Shown: in pieces, positions 51,033 to 59,929 of the stretch
Position numbering within the stretch: the first letter of the stretch is position 1
How the letters are laid out: every line of letters begins with the position of its first letter
Source of the DNA: Agrobacterium larrymoorei
GTDB lineage: Bacteria > Pseudomonadota > Alphaproteobacteria > Rhizobiales > Rhizobiaceae
Reading direction: 5' to 3'
Assembly: GCF_030819275.1 (NCBI RefSeq)
Contig: NZ_JAUTBL010000002.1
Span: 2,664,501 to 2,728,500, forward strand
DNA length: 64,000 bases
The notes under the pieces: generated by a model
What the model was told of the DNA's origin: nothing
Database searches by the model: none
What the model saw: only the letters and a program-made list of their open reading frames with translations
Position numbers and translations under genes: made by a program

Positions 51033-51076
51033 GCATCGGCGCGAAAACCGGAATCGATTTTCGGAAAACCCGATGC
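51033..51076. repeat. Palindromic repeat family B
   Basis: GCATCG (51033-51038) pairs with CGATGC (51071-51076), with inner GAAAA/TTTTC pairing around CGGAATCGATTTTCGG. The left part matches 18861-18889. Elements like this are common between genes in rhizobia. Confidence 0.65.
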
Positions 51077-51140
51077 ACAGATTCAAAAAGATGAAGCGCC
51101 GTGCCTCCAACAGGACGCATGGCGCTTTAACGGATGTCTC

Positions 51141-51233
51141 GCAAAAGTGGTGACGGGTTTTGCGATAACGACATGCGATAGGAACAAAGACCCAAAGCGT
51201 AAGGGACGAATCTGAAACATCGCGACACGCTTT
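51141..51233. repeat. Dispersed palindromic intergenic repeat, family A, copy 2
   Basis: Closely matches 1459-1550 in the same orientation, including GGTTTTGCGATAACGACATG and CGCGACACGCTTT. The hairpin arms at the right half are less perfect than in copy 1. Confidence 0.8.
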
Positions 51234-51387
51234 GGAACGGTGGCATCGACAGGCTTATTCGTCTCGTGTTAAGCCTGATCTTGAAAACGCCCCTTGGATA
51301 GCGCGCAATTGATCTCTTCCCGCACCGCCCCACTTGTCGGCTCATCTGGCAATGTCTAAATGTCTTCCAACAACATAGGAGACACGG

Positions 51388-51702
51388 ATGCCCGGGTTTA
51401 TTGATGCAGCGATTACTGTCATTATCTTGGCGCTGAACATCTACTGGTGGATTCTGATTGCGAGTGCCATTTTCTCCTGGCTCTACGCATTCAACGTCAT
51501 CAATTCTTCCAACCAGTTCGTGAACTCGATCGGCAGCTTCCTCTATAACGCCACCGAACCGGTCCTGCGTCCGATCCGCAATCGCCTTCCCAATATGGGC
51601 GGTATCGATCTGTCGCCGCTCGTCGTGCTGCTGGCGATTGTCTTCATCCAGATGATCCTGGTCAATCCGATCAGACCCTTCCTGATCTCGCTCTTCATTT
51701 GA
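51388..51702 (+). CDS. YggT-family membrane protein
   Basis: A 104-residue protein with two membrane helices (about 8-30 and 66-88) and the family block '[20 protein letters not shown]' between them. YggT proteins are widespread and have been linked to osmotic or cation tolerance and cell division, without a settled mechanism. AGGAG before the ATG supports the start. Its stop overlaps the start of the DUF167 gene. Confidence 0.92.
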   Translation: MPGFIDAAITVIILALNIYWWILIASAIFSWLYAFNVINSSNQFVNSIGSFLYNATEPVLRPIRNRLPNMGGIDLSPLVVLLAIVFIQMILVNPIRPFLISLFI

Positions 51703-52007
51703 CCCCTCAGCCCTGGAAAGCAGTTCAGCGGCACGTGGAGCTTCGGGTCCGGCTCACGCCCTCTGGCGGGCGTGACGCAATCGATGGCGTGGAGACGGAT
51801 GCCGAAGGGCAGGCTTACGTGAAAGCCCGCGTTACCGCCGTGCCGGAGGATGGCAAAGCGAACAAGGCGCTGATTGCGCTTCTGTCGAAGACACTGAAGA
51901 TCTCAAAATCCTCGATCAGCTTCGTTTCGGGCGAAACATCGCGCAAAAAAATCCTCCGGCTCGAAGGCGAACCGGAGGACATAGTGATCAAGCTTCAAAA
52001 GCTTTGA
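51699..52007 (+). CDS. DUF167/YggU-family protein
   Basis: A 102-residue DUF167 protein. '[16 protein letters not shown]' at the N terminus, '[19 protein letters not shown]' and '[17 protein letters not shown]' are the family's core. Function is unknown. The TTG at 51699 overlaps the yggT stop, so translation is probably coupled; no independent ribosome-binding site is seen. yggT-yggU adjacency is common in proteobacteria. Confidence 0.9.
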   Translation: MTPQPWKAVQRHVELRVRLTPSGGRDAIDGVETDAEGQAYVKARVTAVPEDGKANKALIALLSKTLKISKSSISFVSGETSRKKILRLEGEPEDIVIKLQKL

Positions 52008-52018
52008 AACATGCCGTG

Positions 52019-52091
52019 CGCAAGTGCGCAGCGGTTTTGCGATAAAACCGGAAACTAATGCGTAAGGAGCGTCTTGAAGACGGCGACACGC
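52019..52091. repeat. Dispersed palindromic intergenic repeat, family A, shortened copy
   Basis: AGTGCGCAGCGGTTTTGCGAT matches copy 1 except at its ends, and GGCGACACGC matches the right end. The middle is replaced or deleted relative to copies 1 and 2. It lies 11 bp after the DUF167 stop and before the convergent tauC gene. Confidence 0.6.
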
Positions 52092-52123
52092 CTGGGTTTC
52101 GGATAACCATCCGGCAGACGAGG

Positions 52124-52978
52124 TTAGATTTTGCCGCGCCACGGCACCAGTTTCTTTTCCAGCCAGCGCATCGCGAATTCGAAAACGATCGCGAAAAAGC
52201 CGATGACAAAGATCCCCATCATGACGATATCCGTCCGCAGGAAGTTGGACGCGTTGAGAACCATCTGACCCACGCCGGTTGACGCTGCAACCATCTCCGC
52301 GGCCACCAGCGTGGTCCAGCCAACCCCCATTCCGATCCGCAGGCCGACGAGAATATCCGGCAGGGCCGCTGGAAATACCACGAAGCGGAGCAATTGCCAG
52401 CGGCTGGCACCGAGCGCGCGTGCGGCGTTGATCTGATCGGAGGAGGCAGAGAGAACCCCTGCGCGCGCCGCAAGCGCCACCGGCGCGAAGCAGGCGAGAT
52501 AGATCAGCAGGACCTTGGACGTTTCACCGATGCCGAACCAGATGATCACCAGCGGCAGATAGGCCAGAGGCGGCAGCGGTCGATAGAACTCGATGAAAGG
52601 ATCGAGCATCGAGCGGATGGCCGGACTCAAGCCCATGGCAAGACCGACCGGAATGCCGATCAAGGCGGCGAGCACAAAGGCGGAAACGACCCTGAACAGG
52701 CTCATGACGATATGCTCGGTCAGGGGCGCACCATCGATATTGCCTTCGATAGCCGCGATAAAGGCATTCAGGACGGTTTCAAGCTTGGGAAGAAACAGTG
52801 GCTTGACGAGGCCAAGATGCGTGACGACCGCCCAGACCGTCAGCACCAGAAGCACCGTCAGGGTACTGATCAGGCCCAGATGAACGCCGCTCAGCGCAAC
52901 ACGCCGCGGTTTGGATTTGCTGGGCCGCACGCCTGCTGCCGGGGTGATGGCCGTGCCGTTTGAGGATGTCTCGGTCAT
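52124..52978 (-). CDS. tauC: Taurine-type ABC transporter permease
   Basis: A 284-residue permease with six helices and the family EAA loop '[20 protein letters not shown]'. '[20 protein letters not shown]' and '[19 protein letters not shown]' are typical of the SsuC/TauC group. Its start overlaps the end of the ATPase gene by four bases (ATGA). Assignment to taurine rather than another sulfonate rests on the neighbours tauA, tpa and tauR. Confidence 0.88.
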   Translation of the reverse strand: MTETSSNGTAITPAAGVRPSKSKPRRVALSGVHLGLISTLTVLLVLTVWAVVTHLGLVKPLFLPKLETVLNAFIAAIEGNIDGAPLTEHIVMSLFRVVSAFVLAALIGIPVGLAMGLSPAIRSMLDPFIEFYRPLPPLAYLPLVIIWFGIGETSKVLLIYLACFAPVALAARAGVLSASSDQINAARALGASRWQLLRFVVFPAALPDILVGLRIGMGVGWTTLVAAEMVAASTGVGQMVLNASNFLRTDIVMMGIFVIGFFAIVFEFAMRWLEKKLVPWRGKI

Positions 52979-53766
52979 GCGGCCACCCCTTCATTCATCT
53001 TCTCACCCTTGTGGATCGCAGCCAGAACCTCTTCCCGGATCGCGATGAAGTCCGGAGAGGATTTGACGCCGCGCGCATCGCCGGTTTCCAAGAAGCGGCG
53101 ACTGAAATGCAGTGGCATCTCGCGGGCGATCCGCCCTGGGCGCGGTGTCATGATGATCAGCTTGGTTGCGAGGAAGATTGCTTCCTCGACATCATGGGTA
53201 ATGAAGAAGGCCATTTTGTTCGTCTTGGCCCAGACCTTGAGGATCAGTTCCTGCACCTGTTCGCGGGTGAAGGCGTCGAGCGCACCCAGTGGCTCATCCA
53301 TCAACAGCATGGCCGGGTCCGCTGCCAGCGCACGCGCAATGCCGACGCGCTGCTGCATTCCACCGGATAGCTCATAGATCTTCTTGTCGGCAAAACCGTC
53401 CAGACTGACGAGGCTGAGCATGTGGCGCGCGCGTTCCAGCCGCTCTTCCTTCGGCATACCCTGCATGCGCAGACCGAAAGCAACATTGTCGACGACCGAA
53501 AGCCAGGGCATCAGCGCATGTCGCTGGAAAACCACCCCACGGTCGGCTCCAGGCTTCGTGACCGGTTGGCCATCGATGACGATCGAGCCCTCCGTGACGG
53601 GCTGAAATCCCGCGATGCAGGACAGGAGCGTCGTTTTCCCGCAGCCGGATGCGCCCAGCGCGACGACAAATTCGCCTGCCTGGATATCCAGGTTGATCCG
53701 CGAAAGGGCGACAACGCCGCCGTCGCCCTCGCCGTAGTGAACGCTGACATTGCGTATCTGAAGCAT
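52975..53766 (-). CDS. tauB: Taurine-type ABC transporter ATP-binding protein
   Basis: A 263-residue ABC ATPase. Walker A '[19 protein letters not shown]', signature '[18 protein letters not shown]', Walker B '[12 protein letters not shown]' and H-loop '[14 protein letters not shown]'. The start at 53766 gives '[20 protein letters not shown]'; the open frame continues upstream but is not conserved. It couples to tauC by a four-base overlap and lies 61 bp after tauA. Confidence 0.9.
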   Translation of the reverse strand: MLQIRNVSVHYGEGDGGVVALSRINLDIQAGEFVVALGASGCGKTTLLSCIAGFQPVTEGSIVIDGQPVTKPGADRGVVFQRHALMPWLSVVDNVAFGLRMQGMPKEERLERARHMLSLVSLDGFADKKIYELSGGMQQRVGIARALAADPAMLLMDEPLGALDAFTREQVQELILKVWAKTNKMAFFITHDVEEAIFLATKLIIMTPRPGRIAREMPLHFSRRFLETGDARGVKSSPDFIAIREEVLAAIHKGEKMNEGVAA

Positions 53767-53827
53767 CTTTATCCCGCCCTTGAAAATGAAGGGCGGCTGG
53801 ATCGCCCAGCCCGCCCGAGGGTGCCGT

Positions 53828-54832
53828 TTACTTGACAGCCTTGACGTATTCATCGGTCACAAAAGCCGAATAGTCCGGCGCAATGTCTGTGACGCGGCCC
53901 TGCTCCTTGAGGAATTCTGCCGTCGACTGCAGCGCCTTTGCAGCGCCACCGCCCAGCCACTCGGAAGAGCCTTGTTGCTCGAGCGTCGGGAACTTGTAAG
54001 CGGCCATTGCGGCTGGAACGTCGGCGGGGTTGGCACCCGTCCATTTCGCGACGGCGGCGACCGGCTTAGAATCCTGCGTCCAGGCAGCCTTGTTTGCCGC
54101 ATAATCGGCATCGGCAGCCGCAAGCAGCTTGACGAAGGTGGTGACGAACTCCTTGTTGGCATCGGCAAACTTGTCGGTCACGACGAGGCCGTCGAAGGTG
54201 GCCTTGCCCTTTGCGGCAAAATCACCTGCGCTTGCGATCACTGTGCCGTTTTTCTTGGCGACGTCGAGAACCGGCGCCCAGATGAAGGTCGCGTCCAGGT
54301 CGCCACGCTCCCAGGCAGCGGCGATTTCCGGCGGACGCATGTTGAGGAGCTTGACGTCACGCGTCGTCAGCCCGGCTTCCGACAGCGCATACATCAACTG
54401 GTAATGCGAGGTGGAAACGAAGGGCACGGCGATCGTCTTGCCTTTCAGATCGGCGATCGTCTTGATGCCGCTATCCTTGCGCACCACGAGCTGCTCGGCG
54501 TTGGCAATATCGTCCAGGATCCAGAAGAGCTTGATCGGCAGGCCCTGGGAAGCAGCCGCGGCAATCGGAGAGGAGCCAGCCTCGCCGATATCGACATCGC
54601 CGGACGACATGGCACGGATGACATCGCCGCCGCCACCGAACTTGACCCATTTGATCTTGTAGCCGGTTTCGGACTCCAGCTTGCCGGATTCCATCAGAAC
54701 ACGGATCGGCGTCATCATGTCCTGATAGGCGAAAGTCACGGTCTTGTCTTGAGCCAATGCGCCGAACGAAAGGCCGAAAACGGCACTGCACGTCGCGGCA
54801 AAGGACACAAAAGCTTTGCTCAGTCTGTTCAT
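53828..54832 (-). CDS. tauA: Taurine ABC transporter substrate-binding protein
   Basis: A 334-residue periplasmic binding protein. Signal peptide about 1-27 (ending GALAQD). Mature part: '[20 protein letters not shown]', '[19 protein letters not shown]', '[20 protein letters not shown]' and '[20 protein letters not shown]' parallel Escherichia coli TauA block by block. The first gene of tauABC; AAGGAG lies about ten bases before the ATG. CTGG direct repeats lie about 130-160 bp upstream. Confidence 0.9.
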   Translation of the reverse strand: MNRLSKAFVSFAATCSAVFGLSFGALAQDKTVTFAYQDMMTPIRVLMESGKLESETGYKIKWVKFGGGGDVIRAMSSGDVDIGEAGSSPIAAAASQGLPIKLFWILDDIANAEQLVVRKDSGIKTIADLKGKTIAVPFVSTSHYQLMYALSEAGLTTRDVKLLNMRPPEIAAAWERGDLDATFIWAPVLDVAKKNGTVIASAGDFAAKGKATFDGLVVTDKFADANKEFVTTFVKLLAAADADYAANKAAWTQDSKPVAAVAKWTGANPADVPAAMAAYKFPTLEQQGSSEWLGGGAAKALQSTAEFLKEQGRVTDIAPDYSAFVTDEYVKAVK

Positions 54833-54929
54833 GAAGGCTCACTCCTTGAGAGGATCGGGAAGACGATCCTATTAAGCGGCAAGCAAGCATTGTGCCGAAA
54901 GAGCCAGTTGCACCCATTTCAGGAGCCAT

Positions 54930-54990
54930 CTGGCCCAGTGCAGACGGGATTCATGCACGACTGGTCCCACAGATGCCTTCGTCTGGCTCT
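54930..54990. promoter_or_regulatory. Candidate TauR-binding direct repeats between tauA and the exporter gene
   Basis: CTGGCCCA (54930), CTGGTCCC (54961) and CTGGCTCT (54983) are in the same orientation; the last two start 22 bp apart. A pair with the same spacing lies upstream of tpa at 58094/58116, and between the repeats both share C-C-A at positions 7-9 and GAT at 12-14. MocR regulators usually bind such direct repeats. Confidence 0.5.
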
Positions 54991-55051
54991 GCCGGAAGGC
55001 ACCTCGCCGCTTTTAGAAGCAAGGAGGAGAAAACCAGGCACCGGAGATATC

Positions 55052-55795
55052 ATGGAAATGGCAGCAATCGCGGCGGTGACGATCATTGCCGGCGCATTTC
55101 GCGGCGTGACCGGCTTCGGCTATGCCATGGTCGCCGCACTCGGCCTGACGGCAGCCCTGATGGCGCCGCAAAGCAGCGTACCCTTCATTCTCTTCAACGA
55201 TCTCGTCCTGACGGCATTCACCCTTGGCGACCGCAAGATTGGCGCGGTCGATTGGAAGGCTGCGCGTCTCCTCCTGGCGTCAGGCTTCTGCGGCGCGCTT
55301 TTCGGCGGTTGGTCGGCAGCCCATCTGGACGAAGAGACTGCACGCATTCTCGTTGCGGCTATCGTGATGCTGGCGGCCTGTGTCGCGCTGATCCGCAATC
55401 CGCCAGCGTGGCTTGCCGGACGCGTCTTCGGCGTTTTCTTCGGTTTCGCCGTCGGCCTGCTGCTTTCCGCCTTTGCGGTCGGCGGGCCGCTTGCCGCGGC
55501 CTGGCTGCTTGCCGGTGGTACCCAACGATCTCATGTGCGCGGCACGCTTGCCGTATTCTTCGGCGCCATCGACCTCGTCAGCCTTGCGAGCAGAGTGTTC
55601 CTGGGCGAGGTCGATCCTCAATTGCCATGGCTGATCGCCACCTACCTGCCTGCAACACTGGTGGGTTTTGCTGTCGGTTACATCGTATCGCGGCGGCTTC
55701 AGCCGCACGTCTGGCATCGGTTTTCATCGGGTGGTCTCGTGACCATCGCCATTATCGGCCTGATACAGGCCGTTTTCGCCCTTGTGGCAGCATGA
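55052..55795 (+). CDS. tauE: TauE/SafE-family anion exporter
   Basis: A 247-residue membrane protein with about eight helices. 'AGAFRGVTGFGYAMVAALG' and 'FAVGLLLSAFAVGGPLAAAW' are the two inverted-repeat signatures of the family. Members export sulfite, sulfoacetate or other sulfonates. Because no desulfonating enzyme is nearby, the likely cargo is isethionate rather than sulfite (inference). GGAG six bases before the ATG at 55052 supports this start. An unused stronger site AAGGAGG lies at 55021 with no start codon at the right distance. The upstream frame stays open back through antisense tauA but is not coding. Confidence 0.85.
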   Translation: MEMAAIAAVTIIAGAFRGVTGFGYAMVAALGLTAALMAPQSSVPFILFNDLVLTAFTLGDRKIGAVDWKAARLLLASGFCGALFGGWSAAHLDEETARILVAAIVMLAACVALIRNPPAWLAGRVFGVFFGFAVGLLLSAFAVGGPLAAAWLLAGGTQRSHVRGTLAVFFGAIDLVSLASRVFLGEVDPQLPWLIATYLPATLVGFAVGYIVSRRLQPHVWHRFSSGGLVTIAIIGLIQAVFALVAA

Positions 55796-55816
55796 CCAAA
55801 TGGAAAGGAATGCATC

Positions 55817-56578
55817 ATGTCGAAAATCGCCCTGATCACCGGCGCCACATCGGGCTTTGGGCAGGCCATAGCTAGGCGCTTCGTCACGGAAGGTTGGTCC
55901 GTCGTCGTCACCGGCCGGCGAAAAGACCGGCTGGACGCGCTTGTTGCCGAACTCGGCGGCCCGTCGCGCGCGCACGGCCTCTGCTTCGACATTCGCGATG
56001 AAGCGGGTATGCAGCAGGCTCTGGCTTCGCTTCCCCCCGCCTTCGCGGCGATCGATACGCTGGTCAACAATGCGGGTCTTGCCCTGGGGACGGGAACTGC
56101 CGATCTATGCGAGCTTGCCGACTGGAAGACGATGATCGACACAAACGTCACCGGACTGGTGACGATAACCCGGCTGCTTCTCGAAACCCTGATCGCCTGC
56201 CGTGGGCTTGTGGTCAATCTCGCGTCCATCGCATCGAACTGGCCCTATCCCGGCGGCAATGTCTATGGCGGCACGAAGGCCTTCGTCCGCCAGTTTTCGC
56301 TCGGGCTTCGCAGCGATCTTTCCAGCCGTGGCGTCCGCGTGACATCCATCGAGCCCGGCCTTTCGGAAAGCGAATTCACACTGGTGCGCACCGGCGGCGA
56401 TCAGGCGGCTTACGACAGGCTCTACAAGGGCGCCAGTCCACTGCAGCCGGAGGATATCGCCGAGACCATCTACTGGGTCGCGTCGCTTCCGGCACATGTG
56501 AACATCAACAGTGTCGAGATCATGCCTGTCAGCCAGTCCTGGGCGCCATTTCAGGTTCATCGTCAGGAAACAGCCTGA
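55817..56578 (+). CDS. YdfG-type SDR oxidoreductase, candidate sulfoacetaldehyde reductase
   Basis: A 253-residue short-chain dehydrogenase. The NADP-binding 'LITGATSGFGQAIARRF' with basic 'GRRKDR' suggests NADPH. Catalytic residues: Ser in 'VNLASIASNWPYPGG' and YxxxK in 'NVYGGTKAFVRQFSLGL'. The C-terminal 'PAHVNINSVEIMPVSQSW' is close to Escherichia coli YdfG. YdfG reduces 3-hydroxypropionate-type semialdehydes; IsfD, which reduces sulfoacetaldehyde to isethionate, belongs to the same family. The gene lies 21 bp after the exporter and next to tpa, which makes an IsfD role likely but unproven. Confidence 0.85.
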   Translation: MSKIALITGATSGFGQAIARRFVTEGWSVVVTGRRKDRLDALVAELGGPSRAHGLCFDIRDEAGMQQALASLPPAFAAIDTLVNNAGLALGTGTADLCELADWKTMIDTNVTGLVTITRLLLETLIACRGLVVNLASIASNWPYPGGNVYGGTKAFVRQFSLGLRSDLSSRGVRVTSIEPGLSESEFTLVRTGGDQAAYDRLYKGASPLQPEDIAETIYWVASLPAHVNINSVEIMPVSQSWAPFQVHRQETA

Positions 56579-56587
56579 ACAGAATGA

Positions 56588-56620
56588 GAGAAGGCCCGCC
56601 TTGGATGTGCGGGCCTTCTC
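56588..56620. terminator. Hairpin between convergent SDR and tpa genes
   Basis: GAGAAGGCCCGC (56588-56599) pairs perfectly with GCGGGCCTTCTC (56609-56620). The T runs are weak on both sides, but position between two converging stops supports a bidirectional terminator. Confidence 0.7.
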
Positions 56621-56639
56621 ACTTGTAAAGATGGATTGA

Positions 56640-58022
56640 TCAGCCGAAGACCTTTGTCAGTGCCTGATCGACCGCAGCTGTGATCTCGTCGATGTCGCTT
56701 GCCGTCGCGATCAAGGCGGGGCTGAAGCAGAGCGTGTTGTTCAGCCCCGGCAGGGCCCGGTTGGTGGCACCGATGATGACGCCATTCGCCATGCAGTTGG
56801 CGATGACGGCCTGAACCTGTTTCTCCTCCACCGGCGTCTTCGTTGTCCGGTCGCTGACAAGCTCCGCGCCGCAGAACAGGCCCGCGCCGCGCACCTCGCC
56901 GATGACCGCATGGCGCATTTGCAGCTCCCGAAGATTGGACCGAAGGCGCTCGCCCATACGGGTGGTGTTTTCAAGGAGGTTCTCCTCCTCGATGATCCGC
57001 ATGTTTTCGAGCGCCGCTGCCGGGCCGCCGACGCAGCCCGCATAGGTCGAAATATCGCGGAAGAACGACATCGGGTCGGATGGATCGTCCTTGAAGAGGT
57101 CGAACACTTTCTCCGTGGTGACGGTGCAGGAGATCGCCGCATAGCCGGAGGCCACACCCTTGGCCATGGTGACGAAGTCCGGCTCGACCCCGAAATTCTG
57201 ATAGCCGAACCACTTGCCTGTGCGCCCTACCCCGCAGACGACTTCATCAATATGAAGCAGAATGTCGTGGCGGCGGCAGATGTCCTGCACCTTTTCCCAG
57301 TAACCGGCAGGCGGAACGATGACGCCGCCACCCGCCGTGATCGGCTCAAGGCAGAGCGCGCCGATGGTATCCGGTCCCTCGCGCAGGATCACGTCTTCGA
57401 TTGCCTCGGCGGCGCGCTCGCCGTAATTGGCGATATCGCCATACTGACTGCGATATTCGAGGCAGTGGGGCACTTCGACAAAGCCGGCTGGCAGCGGACC
57501 ATATTGCTCGCGGCGTTCCGGCTGGCCGCCTGCGGCCAGCGTGGCAAGCGTCGTGCCGTGATAATCACGTTCCCTGTAGAGGATCTTGGACTTCTTGCCT
57601 TTGTGGTGACGATGCGAAATCTGGCGCACCATCTTGAAGACTTTCTCGTTCGCCTCCGAGCCTGAGTTCGAATAATAGACCCGGCTCATGCCAGGCATCT
57701 TTTCGATCAGCTTCTGCGCAAACAACGCGCCGGGAACGGAGCCCGCTGAATTCGCGAAATAGTTCAGCTTGACGAGCTGGTCGCGAACCGCATTGGCAAT
57801 GCTTTCGCGACCGAAGCCGACATTCACGGTCCACACGCCGCCCGCGACGGCGTCCAGATATTCCTTGCCCGTCGCGTCCCAGACCCGCATACCGCGTCCC
57901 TCGACGAAGATCCGAGGATCGGCGGTCTCGAATGTCTTGTGTTGGGTGAGGTGATGCCAGACATGGGCGCGATCGGCCTCGATAACGTCCCGGATGTCGT
58001 TGGGTTGAACGATCGAACTCAT
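56640..58022 (-). CDS. tpa: Taurine-pyruvate aminotransferase
   Basis: A 460-residue class III PLP aminotransferase. 'YYSNSGSEANEKVFKMVRQ' binds cofactor phosphate, 'LLHIDEVVCGVGRTGKWFGY' holds the PLP-ring Asp, and the catalytic Lys is in 'FVTMAKGVASGYAAISC'. Known Tpa enzymes convert taurine and pyruvate to sulfoacetaldehyde and alanine; the substrate is inferred from tauABC and tauR nearby. The ATG at 58022 has GGAGG five bases upstream, and a long open extension beyond it is not conserved. Related omega-transaminases are the alternative. Confidence 0.85.
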   Translation of the reverse strand: MSSIVQPNDIRDVIEADRAHVWHHLTQHKTFETADPRIFVEGRGMRVWDATGKEYLDAVAGGVWTVNVGFGRESIANAVRDQLVKLNYFANSAGSVPGALFAQKLIEKMPGMSRVYYSNSGSEANEKVFKMVRQISHRHHKGKKSKILYRERDYHGTTLATLAAGGQPERREQYGPLPAGFVEVPHCLEYRSQYGDIANYGERAAEAIEDVILREGPDTIGALCLEPITAGGGVIVPPAGYWEKVQDICRRHDILLHIDEVVCGVGRTGKWFGYQNFGVEPDFVTMAKGVASGYAAISCTVTTEKVFDLFKDDPSDPMSFFRDISTYAGCVGGPAAALENMRIIEEENLLENTTRMGERLRSNLRELQMRHAVIGEVRGAGLFCGAELVSDRTTKTPVEEKQVQAVIANCMANGVIIGATNRALPGLNNTLCFSPALIATASDIDEITAAVDQALTKVFG

Positions 58023-58042
58023 GGGTGCCTCCAAAAGCGTTG

Positions 58043-58123
58043 CTGGCTCCGCATTAGCACGGACGCGACTGCCTTTGCCCGTGCAAACGGTCTCTGGCTC
58101 CATGGATTGTCCGTTCTGGACCC
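58043..58123. promoter_or_regulatory. Candidate TauR-binding direct repeats upstream of tpa
   Basis: CTGGCTCC (58043), CTGGCTCC (58094) and CTGGACCC (58116) are direct repeats in the 106-bp tauR-tpa gap; the last two are 22 bp apart, as in the tauA-exporter gap. The distance to the tpa start is 72-101 bp. Confidence 0.5.
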
Positions 58124-58128
58124 GCTGC

Positions 58129-59691
58129 TCAGAAGGGCGTCGCCGGAAAGGGCGTGGGTCGGAAATCGGTGCGTGGCGCTTTGTCCGCTCTGTCGACAAA
58201 TGTCTCGATGAGCGGTGCCAGTCTTGCAAGACCAGCCTCGATGCGATGGGTCGCAATCGAACCAAATCCGAGCCTGAGATAGCGCCGGCCTTCGGCTGGA
58301 TCGGCGAAGAAGATGTCCCCCGCCTCGACCAGGACGCCGGATCGACGGGCAGTATCGACAAGCTGGCGTCCGTCAAAACCGGGCGGTCCCTCGATCCAGA
58401 AGCTCGTTGCCCCTTCACCGCGAGCGATCCTGCAGGAAGGAATGAGGTCTGGAAGCAGATCCGCTATCAGCGTTGCCCGTTCCAGCATGACGGCGCCGGT
58501 GCGACCGAGGTGCTGTCGGTAATGTCCAAGTGCAATGAAATTCGCCAATGCGCGTTGATTGTTCGTGGGCGGATGACGAAGCATCAACCGGCGCAGAACC
58601 CTCAACTCATCGATCACCGGCTGCGGGGCGACGATATAACCCACCCGCAAACCGGGCGCGAGAACCTTGGAGAAGCTGCCAACATAGATGACGCGGCCCT
58701 CCGTATCGAGGCTCTTGAGAGACGGAATGTCGCCATCGCTCTCGATCGAAAGATCAGCTTCATAATCGTCCTCGACGATCAGGACGTCGTCGCGGTTGGC
58801 GGCTTGCAACAACTGTCGCCGCCGCTCAAGCGGCGTCACAGTGGTTGTCGGGCACTGATGGCTGACGGTAAGAAACGCAACATCGCGGCTGGCGAAGTCG
58901 GCATCCGGCACGATGCCATGCCGATCCTGTTTCAGTGCGATCACATTCTGCGTCGCCAGGCTCAGCATGTTTCGGACATCAGGGTATCCAGGGTCCTCCA
59001 TGCCAGTCGCGGTGCTCGGTCCGACGAGAAGCTGCACCAGCATCGACAAGGCCTGCTGCGAGCCGATGGTGACGATAATCTCGCCCGGACCGGCAAAGAT
59101 GCCGCGTCGCGGCAGCACCTGCACACGCAATTGCTCGACAAGGTCGGGGTCATCGTCGTCGATCATATCCCCGGCCCAGCCCTGGATTTCCTTGACACTG
59201 GATGCCGCCTTCACCGCTTCGCGCCAATTATTGGTTGGGAAAAGTGCCGGGTCATATTGACCGAAAAGAAAAGGATAAGGGTAATCCAGCCAGTCTCGCG
59301 GCTTGCAGATCTGGCGAAGTCGGGATGGCTGGATGGCAAAGCGCGACGACCAGTCATCGACCGAAGCCTCGTCACGCCGATTGGGACCGTTGCGCGTGCC
59401 ATTGGCGGCGACGAAAATACCGCTGCGTTCGCGCGAGACCAAAAAACCTTCATCGATGAGTAACTGATAGGCAGTCGTGACCGTATTGCGCGCAATTCCA
59501 AGAAGGCCCGCAAGTTCCCGTGTGGACGGCAGACGCATGTTCTTGTTGAGCACGCCTGTCTCTATCGCATGCACGATCATGCGCCGTATTTGCAGGTTAA
59601 GAGCCTGGCCGTCCTTGTTCAGCGCGCCGAAAAGCCGGTGCCATGTAACGTGTGTGACTGCCTGCCCATGGCTAAATTTTGATGTCCTCAT
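58129..59691 (-). CDS. tauR: MocR-family transcriptional regulator, TauR-like
   Basis: A 520-residue fusion of a GntR-type winged helix (about residues 30-90; 'NMRLPSTRELAGLLGIARNT') and an aminotransferase-I-like domain with PLP-site residues: 'DDYEADLSIESDGDIP' and 'IYVGSFSKVLAPGLRVGY' with the cofactor Lys. TauR activates taurine genes in Rhodobacter. Gene order tauR-tpa and the neighbouring tauABC support the same role here. The ATG at 59691 has only a weak ribosome-binding site; the frame is open further upstream. Confidence 0.85.
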   Translation of the reverse strand: MRTSKFSHGQAVTHVTWHRLFGALNKDGQALNLQIRRMIVHAIETGVLNKNMRLPSTRELAGLLGIARNTVTTAYQLLIDEGFLVSRERSGIFVAANGTRNGPNRRDEASVDDWSSRFAIQPSRLRQICKPRDWLDYPYPFLFGQYDPALFPTNNWREAVKAASSVKEIQGWAGDMIDDDDPDLVEQLRVQVLPRRGIFAGPGEIIVTIGSQQALSMLVQLLVGPSTATGMEDPGYPDVRNMLSLATQNVIALKQDRHGIVPDADFASRDVAFLTVSHQCPTTTVTPLERRRQLLQAANRDDVLIVEDDYEADLSIESDGDIPSLKSLDTEGRVIYVGSFSKVLAPGLRVGYIVAPQPVIDELRVLRRLMLRHPPTNNQRALANFIALGHYRQHLGRTGAVMLERATLIADLLPDLIPSCRIARGEGATSFWIEGPPGFDGRQLVDTARRSGVLVEAGDIFFADPAEGRRYLRLGFGSIATHRIEAGLARLAPLIETFVDRADKAPRTDFRPTPFPATPF

Positions 59692-59891
59692 AGGATGCGC
59701 GATGCAAGCTGCGGGCCAGTTGACCTGCGCCGTGCTTGGAGGACAGCAAAAACAATGGAGATGATCGCGAAGTGCGAGACAGCTTCGACGTGGAACTTGC
59801 CGTGACAAGACGAAGAGATCTTCGGCTTATCATCGCTTCACCATGGCTCAAGTCGCGTGCGAAAGAGCGGTGTCGCATCCGGTAGAGAGAT

Positions 59892-59919
59892 GAAGCGTGA
59901 GATGAGAATCTCACGCTTC
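59892..59919 (-). terminator. Terminator of ppa
   Basis: A perfect 12-bp stem: GAAGCGTGAGAT (59892-59903) with ATCTCACGCTTC (59908-59919), GAGA loop. It lies 11 bp after the ppa stop; the T run is weak (CATCTCTC on the minus strand). Confidence 0.8.
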
Positions 59920-59929
59920 CAAACATGTA

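Larger units (their letters stand above)
51023..51387 (+). other. 365-bp intergenic region made largely of two palindromic repeats
   Basis: No gene is seen. The region holds a family B element (51033-51076) and a family A element (51141-51233). The AGGAG Shine-Dalgarno and start of the yggT gene follow. The rest, about 51234-51370, shows nothing I can assign. Confidence 0.6.

Noticed and set aside
53780..55795. A 671-codon plus-strand frame opposite tauA that runs into the exporter gene
   Set aside because: Only the last 247 codons (from 55052) look like a protein family and have a ribosome-binding site; the first part is antisense to tauA.
58023..58418. A ~130-residue N-terminal extension of Tpa
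   Set aside because: It overlaps the end of tauR and is not conserved; the ATG at 58022 is preceded by GGAGG.
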